Assembly: GCA_045105235.1 (NCBI GenBank) | Contig: JBGCDH010000010.1 | Span: 39,876-103,875, forward strand | Origin: GCA-2684655 sp045105235 | Lineage (GTDB): Bacteria; Planctomycetota; UBA1135; UBA2386 | Direction of reading: 5' to 3' | DNA: 64,000 nucleotides | Shown here: positions 36,520-46,209 of the stretch, one piece after another | Position numbering within the stretch: the stretch's first letter is position 1 | Layout of the letters: every line of letters begins with the position of its first letter | Made by a program: the position numbers and the translations under genes | Notes under the pieces: generated by a model | Seen by the model: only the letters and a program-made list of their open reading frames with translations | What the model was told of the DNA's origin: nothing | The model's database searches: none

Positions 36520-39500
36520 CGCGCCGTGACCTCCTCATCGAAGATCCGGCTTTCGCCTTCGAAGTCGAGGCGCAGGTTCTCGACGCGCGCGCTCGTTTTC
36601 CAGCCGTGGGCACGGAACGACGACAGGTCGATGGCGCCGGGCCGGTAGACGGTTTGGAAGCGGATTTCGAGCCGCTGCCCCTGCCGATTGAGGCGATGGC
36701 CCTGACCGTCGGTGCCCGGTCCCGTGAACTCCCACATTCCCGCGATCGACGATGCGTCCGCCGACCACGGTGCGGAGTTGTCGGTGCGCACGCGGCACAG
36801 CAGCTGCACGCGGGCGTCGAGCGTTTCCTGACGCCAGCGCAGCGAACGGAAGAACACCGGTGCTTCGCTCGTCGTGAACTGGAAGTAGGCCAGCTCCGGA
36901 TCGTCCGAAGCCTCGGCGTAGCGATCCCAGTGACGCGTCGGCCAGAGAATCACGACCTCGTTGGCGCTCGCCGACTGCGGCGCCGTGCCGTAGCGACCGC
37001 GGAACAAGCCGCGGCCAGCGCTGTCGGTCTGCACCGTGCCGTCGGGATTGGGCGGATACCAGGTCGGCATTTCCAGCGTGTTGGCCTGCCGCCGACTCCA
37101 GCAGTAGTGCAGCAGCTCCTGGCCGAGCAGCAGCGTGCCGGCGCTCGGCAGCGGTCCAAGATCTTGCACCGTCAGCACCGCCTCGTTGCCGCTGACGCCG
37201 TTGGTCAGAATCGCCGCCGGTCGCTGCGTCAAGAACTTCAGGCGCGCGCCGCGGTCGTGCGCGCGCGGCTCGGTATTGAGCAGTCCGCGGCCGTTTTGCG
37301 CGATCTGGAAGACGCCGGCCGCAACCGACGAATAGGCCATGATCTCGTCGTCGACCTGGATCAGGCCGCCGGCCTGCGGATAGCTCGCGCTCAGATCCGT
37401 CGTCGACCAGATGGCGCCGGCCGAGTTGTTGGTGAAGTTCGGGTTCGTCGTCAGCGTCTGCGCTGCGTCGGTCATGATCTCGTCGACCACGAGATCCGCC
37501 GTGAAGTGCTGCACGATCTCGACTTCGTCGACAATGCCCTGAACCGGCTGCTCACCGCCGCTCGCGCCGCCGCCAACACTCGGCGACGGGCAAAAGGCTG
37601 CCGGCAGCTCGCCGCTCGGGAACTTGACGATGCGGTCGAACAGCCGCGGGTCCTGCACAATGGTGCCATCCGGCGGGCCGATGAACGCCCCGCGCACCTC
37701 GTCGGTGAACGCAATCAGCTGGAACGGATCCGCGCCAAACAGCTCCGGCGGCGTGCGGTTCTGCTGCAGGTTGTCGGAGCCCCAGCGCCGCGCCGACCAC
37801 GTCGCTGTGTGCCACTCGACGCTCGGCCGGTTGGAGCCGCTTGCTGCCCCCGTTTGGCCGTTGACCAGCGCCACCCGGTCGTGCCGGCCGACGCGTCCGG
37901 TGTAGCCGCCGTAGTTGCCCCACAAAAGCTGGATGCGGTGGCACTGCGTGACCTGGGCATTGTCCTGGGCGTGCGATGACGTGCCCGTAAACGAGTCGCC
38001 GCGGAAGGCGAGTCGCCGGCGCGCGTAGAAGATCTGCGGGAACTGGTTCTCGAGCTGCGGCGTGTAGCCGATGAAGCCCGCCGACGCGTCGACGGTTCCC
38101 CAAGGCGGATCGACCGGCGACGCGATCTCGTTGGGGCCAAGATTGCCGACCTGCACCGTCTGCCGCCCCGTGCTCCGGGTCAGCTCGGTGTAGCAGCCGT
38201 TCCACGCGGTGCGGTTGCCGCGCACAACGTGTCGGTTGTCGGCAATTGTGTCGTAGCGCACCCACTCAAGGTCTTCGGCCGCGCCCTGCGGCAGCAGCTG
38301 CATCCATTCGGTGAGCCCCGTGGCGGCCGGATCCCACAGCGCCGAGACGTTCTGCACGGGCAGCGAGACCGGCACGCACCACACGATGCGACCCGGCACA
38401 TCATCCCACGTGCCGGCACCGTCCGGCAGAGTGAAGTTGGGCGCCCAGTCGGTGACGAACTGGCGCGGCGTCGCATCGTAGAGCTCGCCGTTGATCTGCT
38501 GGTCGTCGCCGGGCAGCGTCACGGCGCGCTGCACGCCGGTCAGCCGGGTGCCTTCACGCGCCTGGTAGGAAATCAGCTCGATGCCGCCGACTTCGGCCGG
38601 AACCCCACTCGTCGCCTGGCCCGGGATGTTTGCTTCGAAGCCGAGGCGCTCCTGCATCAGCAGCGCATATCCGCCCGTTAGCGGGAACGCATCGGCGATC
38701 TGGTTGGAGGCATTGGCTGGCGGCTGGTCGTCGCCGGTCGGCACGGGATCGGCAAGCTCGAGTTCGCCGTTGTAGGCGATCGTGATGCCCTGGCCGACCG
38801 GGATCGGCGGCCCGTTGAGCGGCGAGATCGAGATCTGATCCGAGTTGTTGACGAACACGCGCGCCACGGCGAACGAGCCAACTGAGCCTTCGAGCGACGT
38901 TTGACCGGGCTGCAGCGGAATGTCTTCGCTAACCATCGCCGAGTAGCCGTAGAGCTCGACCATCGTGCCGGCCGGATGCTCCGGAAACACGTCGAGGTTG
39001 ACGCCGTCGAACTGCGGGTCGTTGAAGTCGACGGTCGGCTCGCCCGTCGTGGGGTCGGTCGGAATCTGCGGCCGGAACTCGCGGCCTCGCTGGCGCGCGC
39101 CGCGGCCGCCAAGCGAGTCGCGCAGCACGCACTGGAAGCTGTTGCCGTTGATCGCCGAGTATTCGAACAGCTCGAGGCCGCAGCGCAGGATGCCGACCGG
39201 CGGGAAGCCCTCGGTGCTCTCGACCTGCAGTTCCAGGAAGCGTTCGTTGCCGGATGCGGACAGCGGGCTCTGGCCGGGCTGCACCTGATTGTTGGCGAGG
39301 GTCGGGTCAAACGGCGGCACCGCCACCGACAGGTAGGTCACAAACTGCGACTGGCCGCGCTGCACGCCATCGACAAACAGCGACATGTCGCCCGGCCGAC
39401 CGCTCGGCGCCGACGCCATGATGTGCACCGGCGTGTCGGACGGCAGGCCGAGATCGGCGAGCGGCAGCTGCATCTGCGAAGCCGTGCGCTGCACGCCGGC

Positions 39501-41822
39501 CGGCGAGTCGGCCGGGTTGGGATCGAGGCCGGCTTCGTCGATCACTTCGACCAGCAGGTTGCCATCGCGCCCCAGCACCGTGAAGCGGTTGCGCTCGTTG
39601 TCGCCATCGTTGTGGTCAAACAGGATGACGTTTTCGAGCGACTGTGGCTCCACCCAGAAGCCCGCCGCGAAGCGCCGCATGAAGCCACCGTCCTCGGAGA
39701 ACGGGAACGCAATCCGGTCGTGACGGCCATCGTTGCCGGTCTGCGGCTGGCCGCCGATCTCGGTCGGCCCCGTGTTGTTCATCACGTAGGGACCTTCGCG
39801 CGCGACATCGCGGCCACGGCGGTTGATCGCCTGCGCAAACGACTCCGTCGGACGCAGCACGCCGGCCGTGTTCGGCCAGTTGCGCGGCCGGATCATCGCC
39901 ACCGCCGGCTCGACGCCGGCATCGGCCGGGTCATCCAGCGCATAGCGCGGCGCGCCGAGCCCCAGCGTCGGGTAGGCAACCGGAATCAGGTGCGGGAAGT
40001 AGCGCGCGGCCGGATCGTTGCCGGCCGAGCCCGGCTGCAGGTGGCCGAGGTTGATCGGCGTCGTCACCCAGAACGGCGAGCGACGGTCGAGCACGAAGGC
40101 GCGTTCGAAGTCCTGTTGGGTCTCCCAGGTGCGCTCGAGCGTGAAGCCCGGCACGACGGCCGCCAAGCCACTGCGCTCGTGGCGGCCGACGACGCCGGGC
40201 GCCACCAGGCTGCGCGAGACGCTGGCGGCGGCGCGGTAGCGAACCCACGGACCGCTCTGGAAACCGATCGGTGCCGTGCCCATTTCGAGCACGCTGTCGC
40301 GGCCCGTGCGCAGGGCACGATAGAAGTCGAGCCACTTGTTGCGGCCCTGGTTGTTGTTCTCGGCCTCAAGACGCGGCTTGAAGACGCGCTCGACCAGATC
40401 CTGCCAGCTGACGAGCGGGCCCATGCCGGCATCGCCGCCGGCGCGCATCTGCACGATCTCCGCAGCCAGCTGCTGCGCCTGCTGCGGCGCGACGTTGGGC
40501 GGCGCGACGCTGCGGCGGTTGTTGTCGTGGTTGATGCGCAGGTTGCCGCTCCGACGCACGTGCGAGAACACCGCCGCCAGCACTTCTTCGCTGGCCGTGT
40601 TGAGGTTGACCGGCGGCGGAATGAGCGGTTCGACAACCGTGTCGAGGGCGGCGAAGTCGTGCTCCACGGGCCCAAGCAGCGACAGCTGGAAGACGCTTGG
40701 CAGCTGCAGCTGGGCGCGTCCAGCGCGCTGCGTCGCGGCGCGCATCAGCAGGCCGTATTCCATCGTCTCATCCGCCAGACTGCGGATGCGCACGATGCTG
40801 CCAGCGCCCATGTGGGCCGCCGACTTGACCATCATCGTAAACGTCTCGCCGGCAACCAGGTCGTTGAAGACACGCTCGGGGCGGCCCCAAATCGCGGCGG
40901 TCTCGGCCCGCACGTTGACCGAAAAGACCCGCTGGAACGCGTCCAGTTCTTCGGACGTGAAGCCGCCGAGCCCTTCGTCAGCAACGCGCGCGAGTTCGCC
41001 TACGGCTCGATACGGCGTGCGCTTCTCGGATCGGCCCTCCCCCCCGGCGCTGGCGCCGGAATGGGGCAACACGCACGCCAAAACGCAGCGGTAGTCGAGC
41101 ACCAGCGACTGCTCGGCAATGCCCTCGGGTTCGTCCTCGCGGTCTTCGCCGCCAAAGACGTCCCGCACGAGGCCCAGCAGGCTGTTGCCGTCCTTCTCTT
41201 CGTAGCTGCAGACTTCGCCGGCGATCCAGATGTGGCCACGGTCGGGCAGCGACGAGGCGTCGTCGACAACCATGGCGGTGGCGTCCGCTTCGAGGTCGGC
41301 GGACAGGCGCGTCGCGGTACCGATCACGTTGGCCAGCAGCAGCGGCGAAGCCGCGTCGAGCGACAGGTAGCGCTGCAGGTCGGTGACTTCGCCACCGAGC
41401 AGCATGCGCCCGCCATCCGAAATGCCCGCGAAGGCATCCGGCAGCTCCACGCCCGACGGCCACTCGTCGAGGCCATCAAAGTGCGGATCCGGGTCGAGCG
41501 TCGGGTGCGAGGTCGCCGCCTCCATCAGCAGCAGGTCGCGCACGCTGGCGCTGGCCTGTTCGGTGCGGACCTGCTCCACGTCGCGGTTGGCGGCCTCGGC
41601 ACCGACGCCCATCGACACCGCAAACGGCAGCGCGAGCAGCATCAGCAGGGTCAGGGCAAACAGCACCGCCATCAAGGCAATGCCGCGCTGGTCGTCGGCC
41701 GCCATCAGGCGGTGACTGGACCGGTGAAGATTCGGCCGGCGGTGATTTGGCCAGCGGTGATTTGGCCAGCGGTGGCCTCCGGCGCGCTCGATACAAACGG
41801 GTTGGCTCACTGGGTCGGTCAC
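36516..41822 (-). CDS. giant GspK-like protein (1768 residues) with LamG-like domain(s)
   Basis: Class-III-signal-like helix RGIALMAVLFALTLLMLLALPF at about 46-67, and the GspK signature PPPVNLNTASEEVLAAVF at about 390-410 in the SAM-like region. Known GspK proteins are about 300-350 residues; this one adds more than 1000. Residues about 695-830 look like a LamG/concanavalin A-like fold (RIAFPFSEDGGFMRRFAAGF, GDMSLFVDGVQRGQSQFV). Later beta-rich repeats carry 'VLRDSLGGRG', 'GVQRAVTLPG' and 'RGLFRGRYG' Gly-turn motifs. The ATG at 41822 overlaps the upstream stop (ATGA); an internal ATG at 41705 would give an 8-residue leader of normal GspK length. Probably the fibre-tip protein, perhaps carbohydrate-binding. 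Confidence 0.8.
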   Translation of the reverse strand: MTDPVSQPVCIERAGGHRWPNHRWPNHRRPNLHRSSHRLMAADDQRGIALMAVLFALTLLMLLALPFAVSMGVGAEAANRDVEQVRTEQASASVRDLLLMEAATSHPTLDPDPHFDGLDEWPSGVELPDAFAGISDGGRMLLGGEVTDLQRYLSLDAASPLLLANVIGTATRLSADLEADATAMVVDDASSLPDRGHIWIAGEVCSYEEKDGNSLLGLVRDVFGGEDREDEPEGIAEQSLVLDYRCVLACVLPHSGASAGGEGRSEKRTPYRAVGELARVADEGLGGFTSEELDAFQRVFSVNVRAETAAIWGRPERVFNDLVAGETFTMMVKSAAHMGAGSIVRIRSLADETMEYGLLMRAATQRAGRAQLQLPSVFQLSLLGPVEHDFAALDTVVEPLIPPPVNLNTASEEVLAAVFSHVRRSGNLRINHDNNRRSVAPPNVAPQQAQQLAAEIVQMRAGGDAGMGPLVSWQDLVERVFKPRLEAENNNQGRNKWLDFYRALRTGRDSVLEMGTAPIGFQSGPWVRYRAAASVSRSLVAPGVVGRHERSGLAAVVPGFTLERTWETQQDFERAFVLDRRSPFWVTTPINLGHLQPGSAGNDPAARYFPHLIPVAYPTLGLGAPRYALDDPADAGVEPAVAMIRPRNWPNTAGVLRPTESFAQAINRRGRDVAREGPYVMNNTGPTEIGGQPQTGNDGRHDRIAFPFSEDGGFMRRFAAGFWVEPQSLENVILFDHNDGDNERNRFTVLGRDGNLLVEVIDEAGLDPNPADSPAGVQRTASQMQLPLADLGLPSDTPVHIMASAPSGRPGDMSLFVDGVQRGQSQFVTYLSVAVPPFDPTLANNQVQPGQSPLSASGNERFLELQVESTEGFPPVGILRCGLELFEYSAINGNSFQCVLRDSLGGRGARQRGREFRPQIPTDPTTGEPTVDFNDPQFDGVNLDVFPEHPAGTMVELYGYSAMVSEDIPLQPGQTSLEGSVGSFAVARVFVNNSDQISISPLNGPPIPVGQGITIAYNGELELADPVPTGDDQPPANASNQIADAFPLTGGYALLMQERLGFEANIPGQATSGVPAEVGGIELISYQAREGTRLTGVQRAVTLPGDDQQINGELYDATPRQFVTDWAPNFTLPDGAGTWDDVPGRIVWCVPVSLPVQNVSALWDPAATGLTEWMQLLPQGAAEDLEWVRYDTIADNRHVVRGNRTAWNGCYTELTRSTGRQTVQVGNLGPNEIASPVDPPWGTVDASAGFIGYTPQLENQFPQIFYARRRLAFRGDSFTGTSSHAQDNAQVTQCHRIQLLWGNYGGYTGRVGRHDRVALVNGQTGAASGSNRPSVEWHTATWSARRWGSDNLQQNRTPPELFGADPFQLIAFTDEVRGAFIGPPDGTIVQDPRLFDRIVKFPSGELPAAFCPSPSVGGGASGGEQPVQGIVDEVEIVQHFTADLVVDEIMTDAAQTLTTNPNFTNNSAGAIWSTTDLSASYPQAGGLIQVDDEIMAYSSVAAGVFQIAQNGRGLLNTEPRAHDRGARLKFLTQRPAAILTNGVSGNEAVLTVQDLGPLPSAGTLLLGQELLHYCWSRRQANTLEMPTWYPPNPDGTVQTDSAGRGLFRGRYGTAPQSASANEVVILWPTRHWDRYAEASDDPELAYFQFTTSEAPVFFRSLRWRQETLDARVQLLCRVRTDNSAPWSADASSIAGMWEFTGPGTDGQGHRLNRQGQRLEIRFQTVYRPGAIDLSSFRAHGWKTSARVENLRLDFEGESRIFDEEVTAR
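41740..41775. repeat. 15-bp tandem repeat near the 5' end of the giant gspK-like gene
   Basis: Two exact copies of cggtgatttggccag (41740-41754 and 41755-41769) plus a partial third. In frame on the minus strand they encode RWPNH repeats, or, if translation starts at 41705, they lie in the mRNA leader. Confidence 0.85.
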
Positions 41823-42775
41823 GCGTCCTCCTCGTCCAGATCGACGTATTGGATTTCGGGGGCATCCACGGGTTCGCCACGCGCGTCAAACGTGAACCGG
41901 TAGGTCTGCAGCGGCTGCATCTCGACGGGCAGCAGCTGCTCGGGGGCAAAGCCAAACGCCAGCAGGCGCACTTCGTCGACAGCGCCGGGCACGGGGGCAT
42001 CCGGCGGCGAGACCTGCAGCGCCATGCCGCGCTCCTGGTGGGGATCGCCGCGCGCCGCGGTGCGGGCAATCTCTCGGCCATCCACGCGCAGCCACAGCCA
42101 GCGCCCGTCGCAGCCGATTTCGAGCGTGCACCAGCGGAGCAGCGGCAGCGGCAGGTCGCTGCGGACACGGGCGCGCAGATCGCCGCCGCCGAGCTCGGTG
42201 ATGCGCAGGCGCGTTTCGACGCGCAGCTCCTGGTCGAGGCGCACTTCGAGCAAGGTGCCGATCTCGGCGATACGCGCCTGGCCTTCCGGCCGGCGGTCGA
42301 GGTGCAGGTCCAGGCGCAGCACGAAGCCGTCTTGGACGTCGGCAATGCGCTCGGGCAGCGTCCAGGCGAGCAGCGGCTTCTTGGCGCCGTCATCGTTGCG
42401 ACGGGCATAGCCGAAGCGGCCCGCTTCGACGGCGTCGCCGCCGAAGTCGGCCTGCATGCGGTCGTCGAGCACCGGTCGCCCGGGCTCAAAGTGGAACGCC
42501 GCGATCGGCTCCAGCAGCACGGACTGCACCGTTGCGGCGGCGCCTTCGACGCCGGGCCGGACCACGACCTGGGTCGGCACCCCCTCGGCGCGCGCGGTCA
42601 GCTGTGCCGCCCGCAGCTCGCCGCGCAGCGTCGATGCAGCCAGCAGGCTGTTGTCGGTCCGGCCAAGATAGCCGACGCCGATGCCGGCGAGCACCGAGAT
42701 GATGCCGACCACGGTCAGCAGCTCAAGCAGCGTGAAGCCGCCGCTGTGCAAATGGTCTAGCTGGTGTGCCCGCAT
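41819..42775 (-). CDS. GspH-like pseudopilin with C-terminal LamG-like domain
   Basis: A 318-residue protein. Leader MRAHQLDHLHSGG is followed by FTLLELLTVVGIISVLAGIG. The region LRGELRAAQLTARAEGVPTQ matches the GspH/FimT pattern. From about 165 a beta-sandwich with lectin-like features follows (GFVLRLDLHLDRRPEGQAR, LRWCTLEIGCDGRWLWLRVD, PGAVDEVRLLAFG), matching the LamG/ConA outline in which 'dG..lrLyvDG' and 'GaVDEvrl' are landmarks. GspH is normally about 170-200 residues. A TTG at 42826 is an alternative start but ATG 42775 gives a normal leader. It overlaps the GspK-like gene by ATGA. Confidence 0.78.
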   Translation of the reverse strand: MRAHQLDHLHSGGFTLLELLTVVGIISVLAGIGVGYLGRTDNSLLAASTLRGELRAAQLTARAEGVPTQVVVRPGVEGAAATVQSVLLEPIAAFHFEPGRPVLDDRMQADFGGDAVEAGRFGYARRNDDGAKKPLLAWTLPERIADVQDGFVLRLDLHLDRRPEGQARIAEIGTLLEVRLDQELRVETRLRITELGGGDLRARVRSDLPLPLLRWCTLEIGCDGRWLWLRVDGREIARTAARGDPHQERGMALQVSPPDAPVPGAVDEVRLLAFGFAPEQLLPVEMQPLQTYRFTFDARGEPVDAPEIQYVDLDEEDA

Positions 42776-42826
42776 AGGTTGTGCACGGTCAAAGGGCCGC
42801 GTCCGCAGAGTCCGCCTCGGCCGCAA

Positions 42827-43489
42827 TCAGTTCGGCCAGACGATGTCGTCGTCGGTGCCAAAGGTCAGGTCGGGACCGGCGCTCAGAAACTGGTACTTCT
42901 TGCCGCCGAAGTAGCCGCCGTCGGCGCGCTTCTTGGCCTTGATGGTGACCGCGGCTTCATCGACACCGAGCACCATGGTTTGGGCTTGGCCAAAGTTGCG
43001 GCCGTTGAAGTAGGCGATCGGCGTGCCCCAGCCGTCGGCGATTTCGAAGCGCGACTGCTGGCCCTCGAGCAGCGGAATCGGCACGCCGTTGCTGTCGCCG
43101 TCGGTGTTGACCAAGCTCTCGCTCAGACCGGTCAGCTCGCTGCCGTCCTTGCGGCTTTGGCTGATCAGCACCAGCAGCGATTCGATGCCGGTGTTGCGGC
43201 CGTTGTCGGGCTTCCAGTCGGCCTTGCTGCCGGGAGCGGCCTTGAGTTCGTCGCTTGGGTAGATGCCGTGCCGGCGCTCGAACTTGCGGCAGGCGGTGTC
43301 GAGCTGCTGCATGGTCGCGCGCGTCGTCGCATCCTTGGCCGCCGAGTCGCCTTCGGTCAGCGCCGGCACCAGCACCGCCGCCAGGATGCCGAGAATCGAT
43401 ATGACGATCAGCAGCTCGATCAGCGTAAAGCCGTGGCTCTGATGATGCTGGCCCGAGCGACGGCGGGTCCCTAGTGGTTGTCGGTTCAT
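42827..43489 (-). CDS. gspG: major pseudopilin GspG
   Basis: A 220-residue protein: leader MNRQPLGTRRRSGQHHQSHG, then FTLIELLIVISILGILAAVL. The C-terminal domain has DGWGTPIAYFNGRN and ends in FLSAGPDLTFGTDDDIVW, the GspG calcium-loop/C-terminal signature (S-x-G-x-D...T-D-D). GspG forms the shaft of the type II pseudopilus. Length is greater than the usual 140-150, with extra sequence before the DGWG block. It overlaps the TPR gene by 4 bp. Confidence 0.93.
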   Translation of the reverse strand: MNRQPLGTRRRSGQHHQSHGFTLIELLIVISILGILAAVLVPALTEGDSAAKDATTRATMQQLDTACRKFERRHGIYPSDELKAAPGSKADWKPDNGRNTGIESLLVLISQSRKDGSELTGLSESLVNTDGDSNGVPIPLLEGQQSRFEIADGWGTPIAYFNGRNFGQAQTMVLGVDEAAVTIKAKKRADGGYFGGKKYQFLSAGPDLTFGTDDDIVWPN

Positions 43490-46209
43490 CGGTTGTCCTT
43501 GCGGCGCTCTAGCTCGTAGTTATCGAATGATACGTCGACGCGGCTGCGCTTGCTGCCCGACGCGAACAGCAGGGTCTTGAGCTCGGTCGACGACGAACCC
43601 GTCAGCTGCTTGAGCTCGTGCGTCAGCACCAGCGCCCCGTTGAACCAGACCTGCAGGTTCAGGCGGCGCTTCTCCTCGAGGCTGCGCGGCTGAACGCGCA
43701 GCTCCAGCTCCTGGGCTTCGCCGCTGCGCAGGAGCGCCGGGTCGAGCTTTTGGCGCACCTCGTTGGCACGGCCGTTGTCGCGGCCGTCGACGATCAGCAC
43801 CAGCGGCTTGCCGTCCTCGAGGCCGACGCGCGCCGACAGGTCGACGCGGCCGCGGCCCTGGCGCACTTCGATGCCGAGCCCGACGAAGGACTCCGGCTTG
43901 TCGTGGCCCGCGCCGAGCTGCAGGTCGACCTTGCAAGCCAGGAAGTTCTTGGCTTTGGGCACCGCGTTGACGCGCTCGACGTAGACCTCACCGGGGCCGC
44001 CGCTCGTGAGGCTGCCGACAAACTGGAGTTTGCCGTCGCGGATTTCCGGCCCGAGCTGGCCGTCGCGCTCGATGTGCCAGATGTCGCCGACCTTGTCGCG
44101 GTCAAAGCTGTCGCCGAGGGCTTCCTTTTGCGCGTGGTCTTCGATCGCCACCAGCGCCGTGCCCGACCACTGCGCCAGCGCGCTGTCGCGGCCGAGGTCG
44201 CGCTCCATGCGGTTCAGGCTCGCCATCGCGTCTTCGACGCGGCCACGGCTGTAGGCCACAACCGCCAGAGCGCCCTTGCCGTAGCCCTTGGCCTCGTCCG
44301 TTTCGGCGAGATCGCGCGCAGCTTCGAAAGCCGTGCGCGCCGCCCGCCAGTCGTTGGCGGCAAACGAACGCAGGCCCTGCAGCTCGTACAGCTCGAGCCG
44401 CGGCTCGCTGCTCAGGTCGACGGCGCGATCGAGGTAGCGGCGCGATGCGATCAGCGCCGAGGCCTGCTCTTCGCCGACGAGGCCCGCGGCCAGCGCCGTC
44501 TGCACGGCGGACATCTCGGCGATCGCGTGGCCAAAGTCGTCGCGCACGCGCAGCGCCTCGGTCAGCGCTTCATTGGCGGCGGGGTACTGCTCCATCAGCC
44601 GCAGGGTGCGGCCCCGCACGTAGAGCGTGTAGGCGTCGCCGGGCGCCGCTTCGAGCGAACGATCGCAGAAACCCAGAGCGTCGTCGTAGAGGCCGAGACG
44701 AGAGAACATCAGTGCCAGCCCCGCCATCGCGCGGTCGCGCAGCAGCGGCTGCTCGTCGGCAACGCGCACATAGAGATCGTGGGCCTGCTGCCATTCGCCG
44801 GTCTCGCACAGGCATACCGCCTGGCCGAGCGCCGCCGCGCCGTTGTCGGGCCCCGTGCCTTCTTGGCGGAACGCCGCCAGCGCCGCGGCAAAGTCGCCTT
44901 CGGCGTAGGCCACGCAGCCGCGCAGGTAGGACGAGGCGAGGCTCGTCGCGAGCTGCTTGGCGCCCGCGATGTCGCCAACGGCGAGACGGCACGACAGGAT
45001 CGTGCGCTGCACGCGCCGGCGGTCGTCGTCGTTTTGCACGCTGCCGAGGGTTTCGGTGGCGCGCTTGGCCGCGGCCAACGCTTCGCCGCTGCGCCCGCGG
45101 GCGAGCAGGAACGCCGCCAACGCCGCGTGGTTCTGCGCATCGGTAGCGTGCAGCTCGGCCGCACCGCGCAGGTCTTCTTCGGCGTCGGCGAAAAGGCCCA
45201 GACGCTCCTTGATGACGCCCAGCCCGCGCAGGCGGAAGGCATCGGCCAGCACGTCGCCGGTCGAGCCTTCGAGCAGCGCCAGCTCGCCTTCGATGTCGCC
45301 ACGCGCCTGCAAAACGCGCTGCATGACGCGCCGACCGTCGACGGTGCCGCCCGAGAGCTGCAGGTAGACTTCGGCCTGCTTGAGCGCTTCGTCGTAGATC
45401 CACGCATCGACGCGGGCGCGCTGCAGAAGCCAGGCGATCAGGTCGAGTCGCTCATCCTGGTAGCTGCCGTCTTCGGGCACCTTGCGCAGGCGGCGCTGCA
45501 CCTCGTTGCGCACGGTGCCGGCGAGCTGGATGCGGTCGATCTCCTGCCCCTTGACGCCAAAGGTCCGGAGCTCGCCGAGCCGCCCCTTTTTGAAGCTAAA
45601 GACGCGCATGCGCATCTGCAGGGAGCCGAAATCGCCGCTCTCCTCGAGCGCGAACAGGTTGGTGCCGACAGGGGCTTCGATGCGGCCAAAGCTCGGGCTG
45701 CCGAGGCCGCCATACCAGATGCGGTCGTAGAGCTTGGCAGCCTGCTCTTTATCCATGCCTCGCGTCGACGGCTCTTGCGGCTCGGTGCCGCTGCCAGGCT
45801 GCGGTGCGCCAGCACCTCCGCCGGACTCCTCTTCGCCAGCTTCTCCCGTGCGCTGAATCGTCACGCCCGACACCGGTGCGCCACTGCGCTCCAGCAGCCA
45901 AGAGTGCGCCAAGTCCGGCCCCGGCCGCAGCGGCAGGCCCGCCAGCGACAGCGGCGCACGCGGCGGGAACGACAGCTCGCGCGGGGGCAGCGGCCGCGTC
46001 TCGCTGGGCTCCGTCATCAGGTCGCGCCGCTTGAGATCACCTGCTGCGGTGTCGACCAAGGACAGCGCACCAAACGCATCCGCCTTGTAGTTGGTCTCGT
46101 TAAACGCCGTTCGACGAACCGAGTTCGAGTCCTTGAGGTAGCCCTTGACGAGCCAGGCGCCGAGCAGCAGCACGAGGATCAACAGGATCTGTTCTTTGCG
46201 GATGCTCAC
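43486..46209 (-). CDS. membrane-anchored TPR protein with C-terminal beta-sandwich-like domain
   Basis: A 907-residue protein. An N-terminal TM anchor (EQILLILVLLLGAWLVKG) is followed by a Pro/Gly-rich part, then TPR helices from about 270 to 640 (LADAFRLRGLGVIKERLGLF, AALAAFLLARGRSGEALAAA, LALMFSRLGLYDDALGFCDR). The last 220 residues (IWHIERDGQLGPEIRDGKL, ELRVQPRSLEEKRRLNLQVW, FNGALVLTHELKQL) look like a jelly-roll/ConA-type domain with the 'vWfNG' turn. It lies between pilO-like and gspG genes, overlapping both, so it probably links the inner-membrane platform to the periplasm. Confidence 0.75.
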   Translation of the reverse strand: MSIRKEQILLILVLLLGAWLVKGYLKDSNSVRRTAFNETNYKADAFGALSLVDTAAGDLKRRDLMTEPSETRPLPPRELSFPPRAPLSLAGLPLRPGPDLAHSWLLERSGAPVSGVTIQRTGEAGEEESGGGAGAPQPGSGTEPQEPSTRGMDKEQAAKLYDRIWYGGLGSPSFGRIEAPVGTNLFALEESGDFGSLQMRMRVFSFKKGRLGELRTFGVKGQEIDRIQLAGTVRNEVQRRLRKVPEDGSYQDERLDLIAWLLQRARVDAWIYDEALKQAEVYLQLSGGTVDGRRVMQRVLQARGDIEGELALLEGSTGDVLADAFRLRGLGVIKERLGLFADAEEDLRGAAELHATDAQNHAALAAFLLARGRSGEALAAAKRATETLGSVQNDDDRRRVQRTILSCRLAVGDIAGAKQLATSLASSYLRGCVAYAEGDFAAALAAFRQEGTGPDNGAAALGQAVCLCETGEWQQAHDLYVRVADEQPLLRDRAMAGLALMFSRLGLYDDALGFCDRSLEAAPGDAYTLYVRGRTLRLMEQYPAANEALTEALRVRDDFGHAIAEMSAVQTALAAGLVGEEQASALIASRRYLDRAVDLSSEPRLELYELQGLRSFAANDWRAARTAFEAARDLAETDEAKGYGKGALAVVAYSRGRVEDAMASLNRMERDLGRDSALAQWSGTALVAIEDHAQKEALGDSFDRDKVGDIWHIERDGQLGPEIRDGKLQFVGSLTSGGPGEVYVERVNAVPKAKNFLACKVDLQLGAGHDKPESFVGLGIEVRQGRGRVDLSARVGLEDGKPLVLIVDGRDNGRANEVRQKLDPALLRSGEAQELELRVQPRSLEEKRRLNLQVWFNGALVLTHELKQLTGSSSTELKTLLFASGSKRSRVDVSFDNYELERRKDNR

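Noticed and set aside
38901..41903. 1000-residue plus-strand frame
   Set aside because: Antisense to the gspK-like gene, which has a prepilin helix and operon position.
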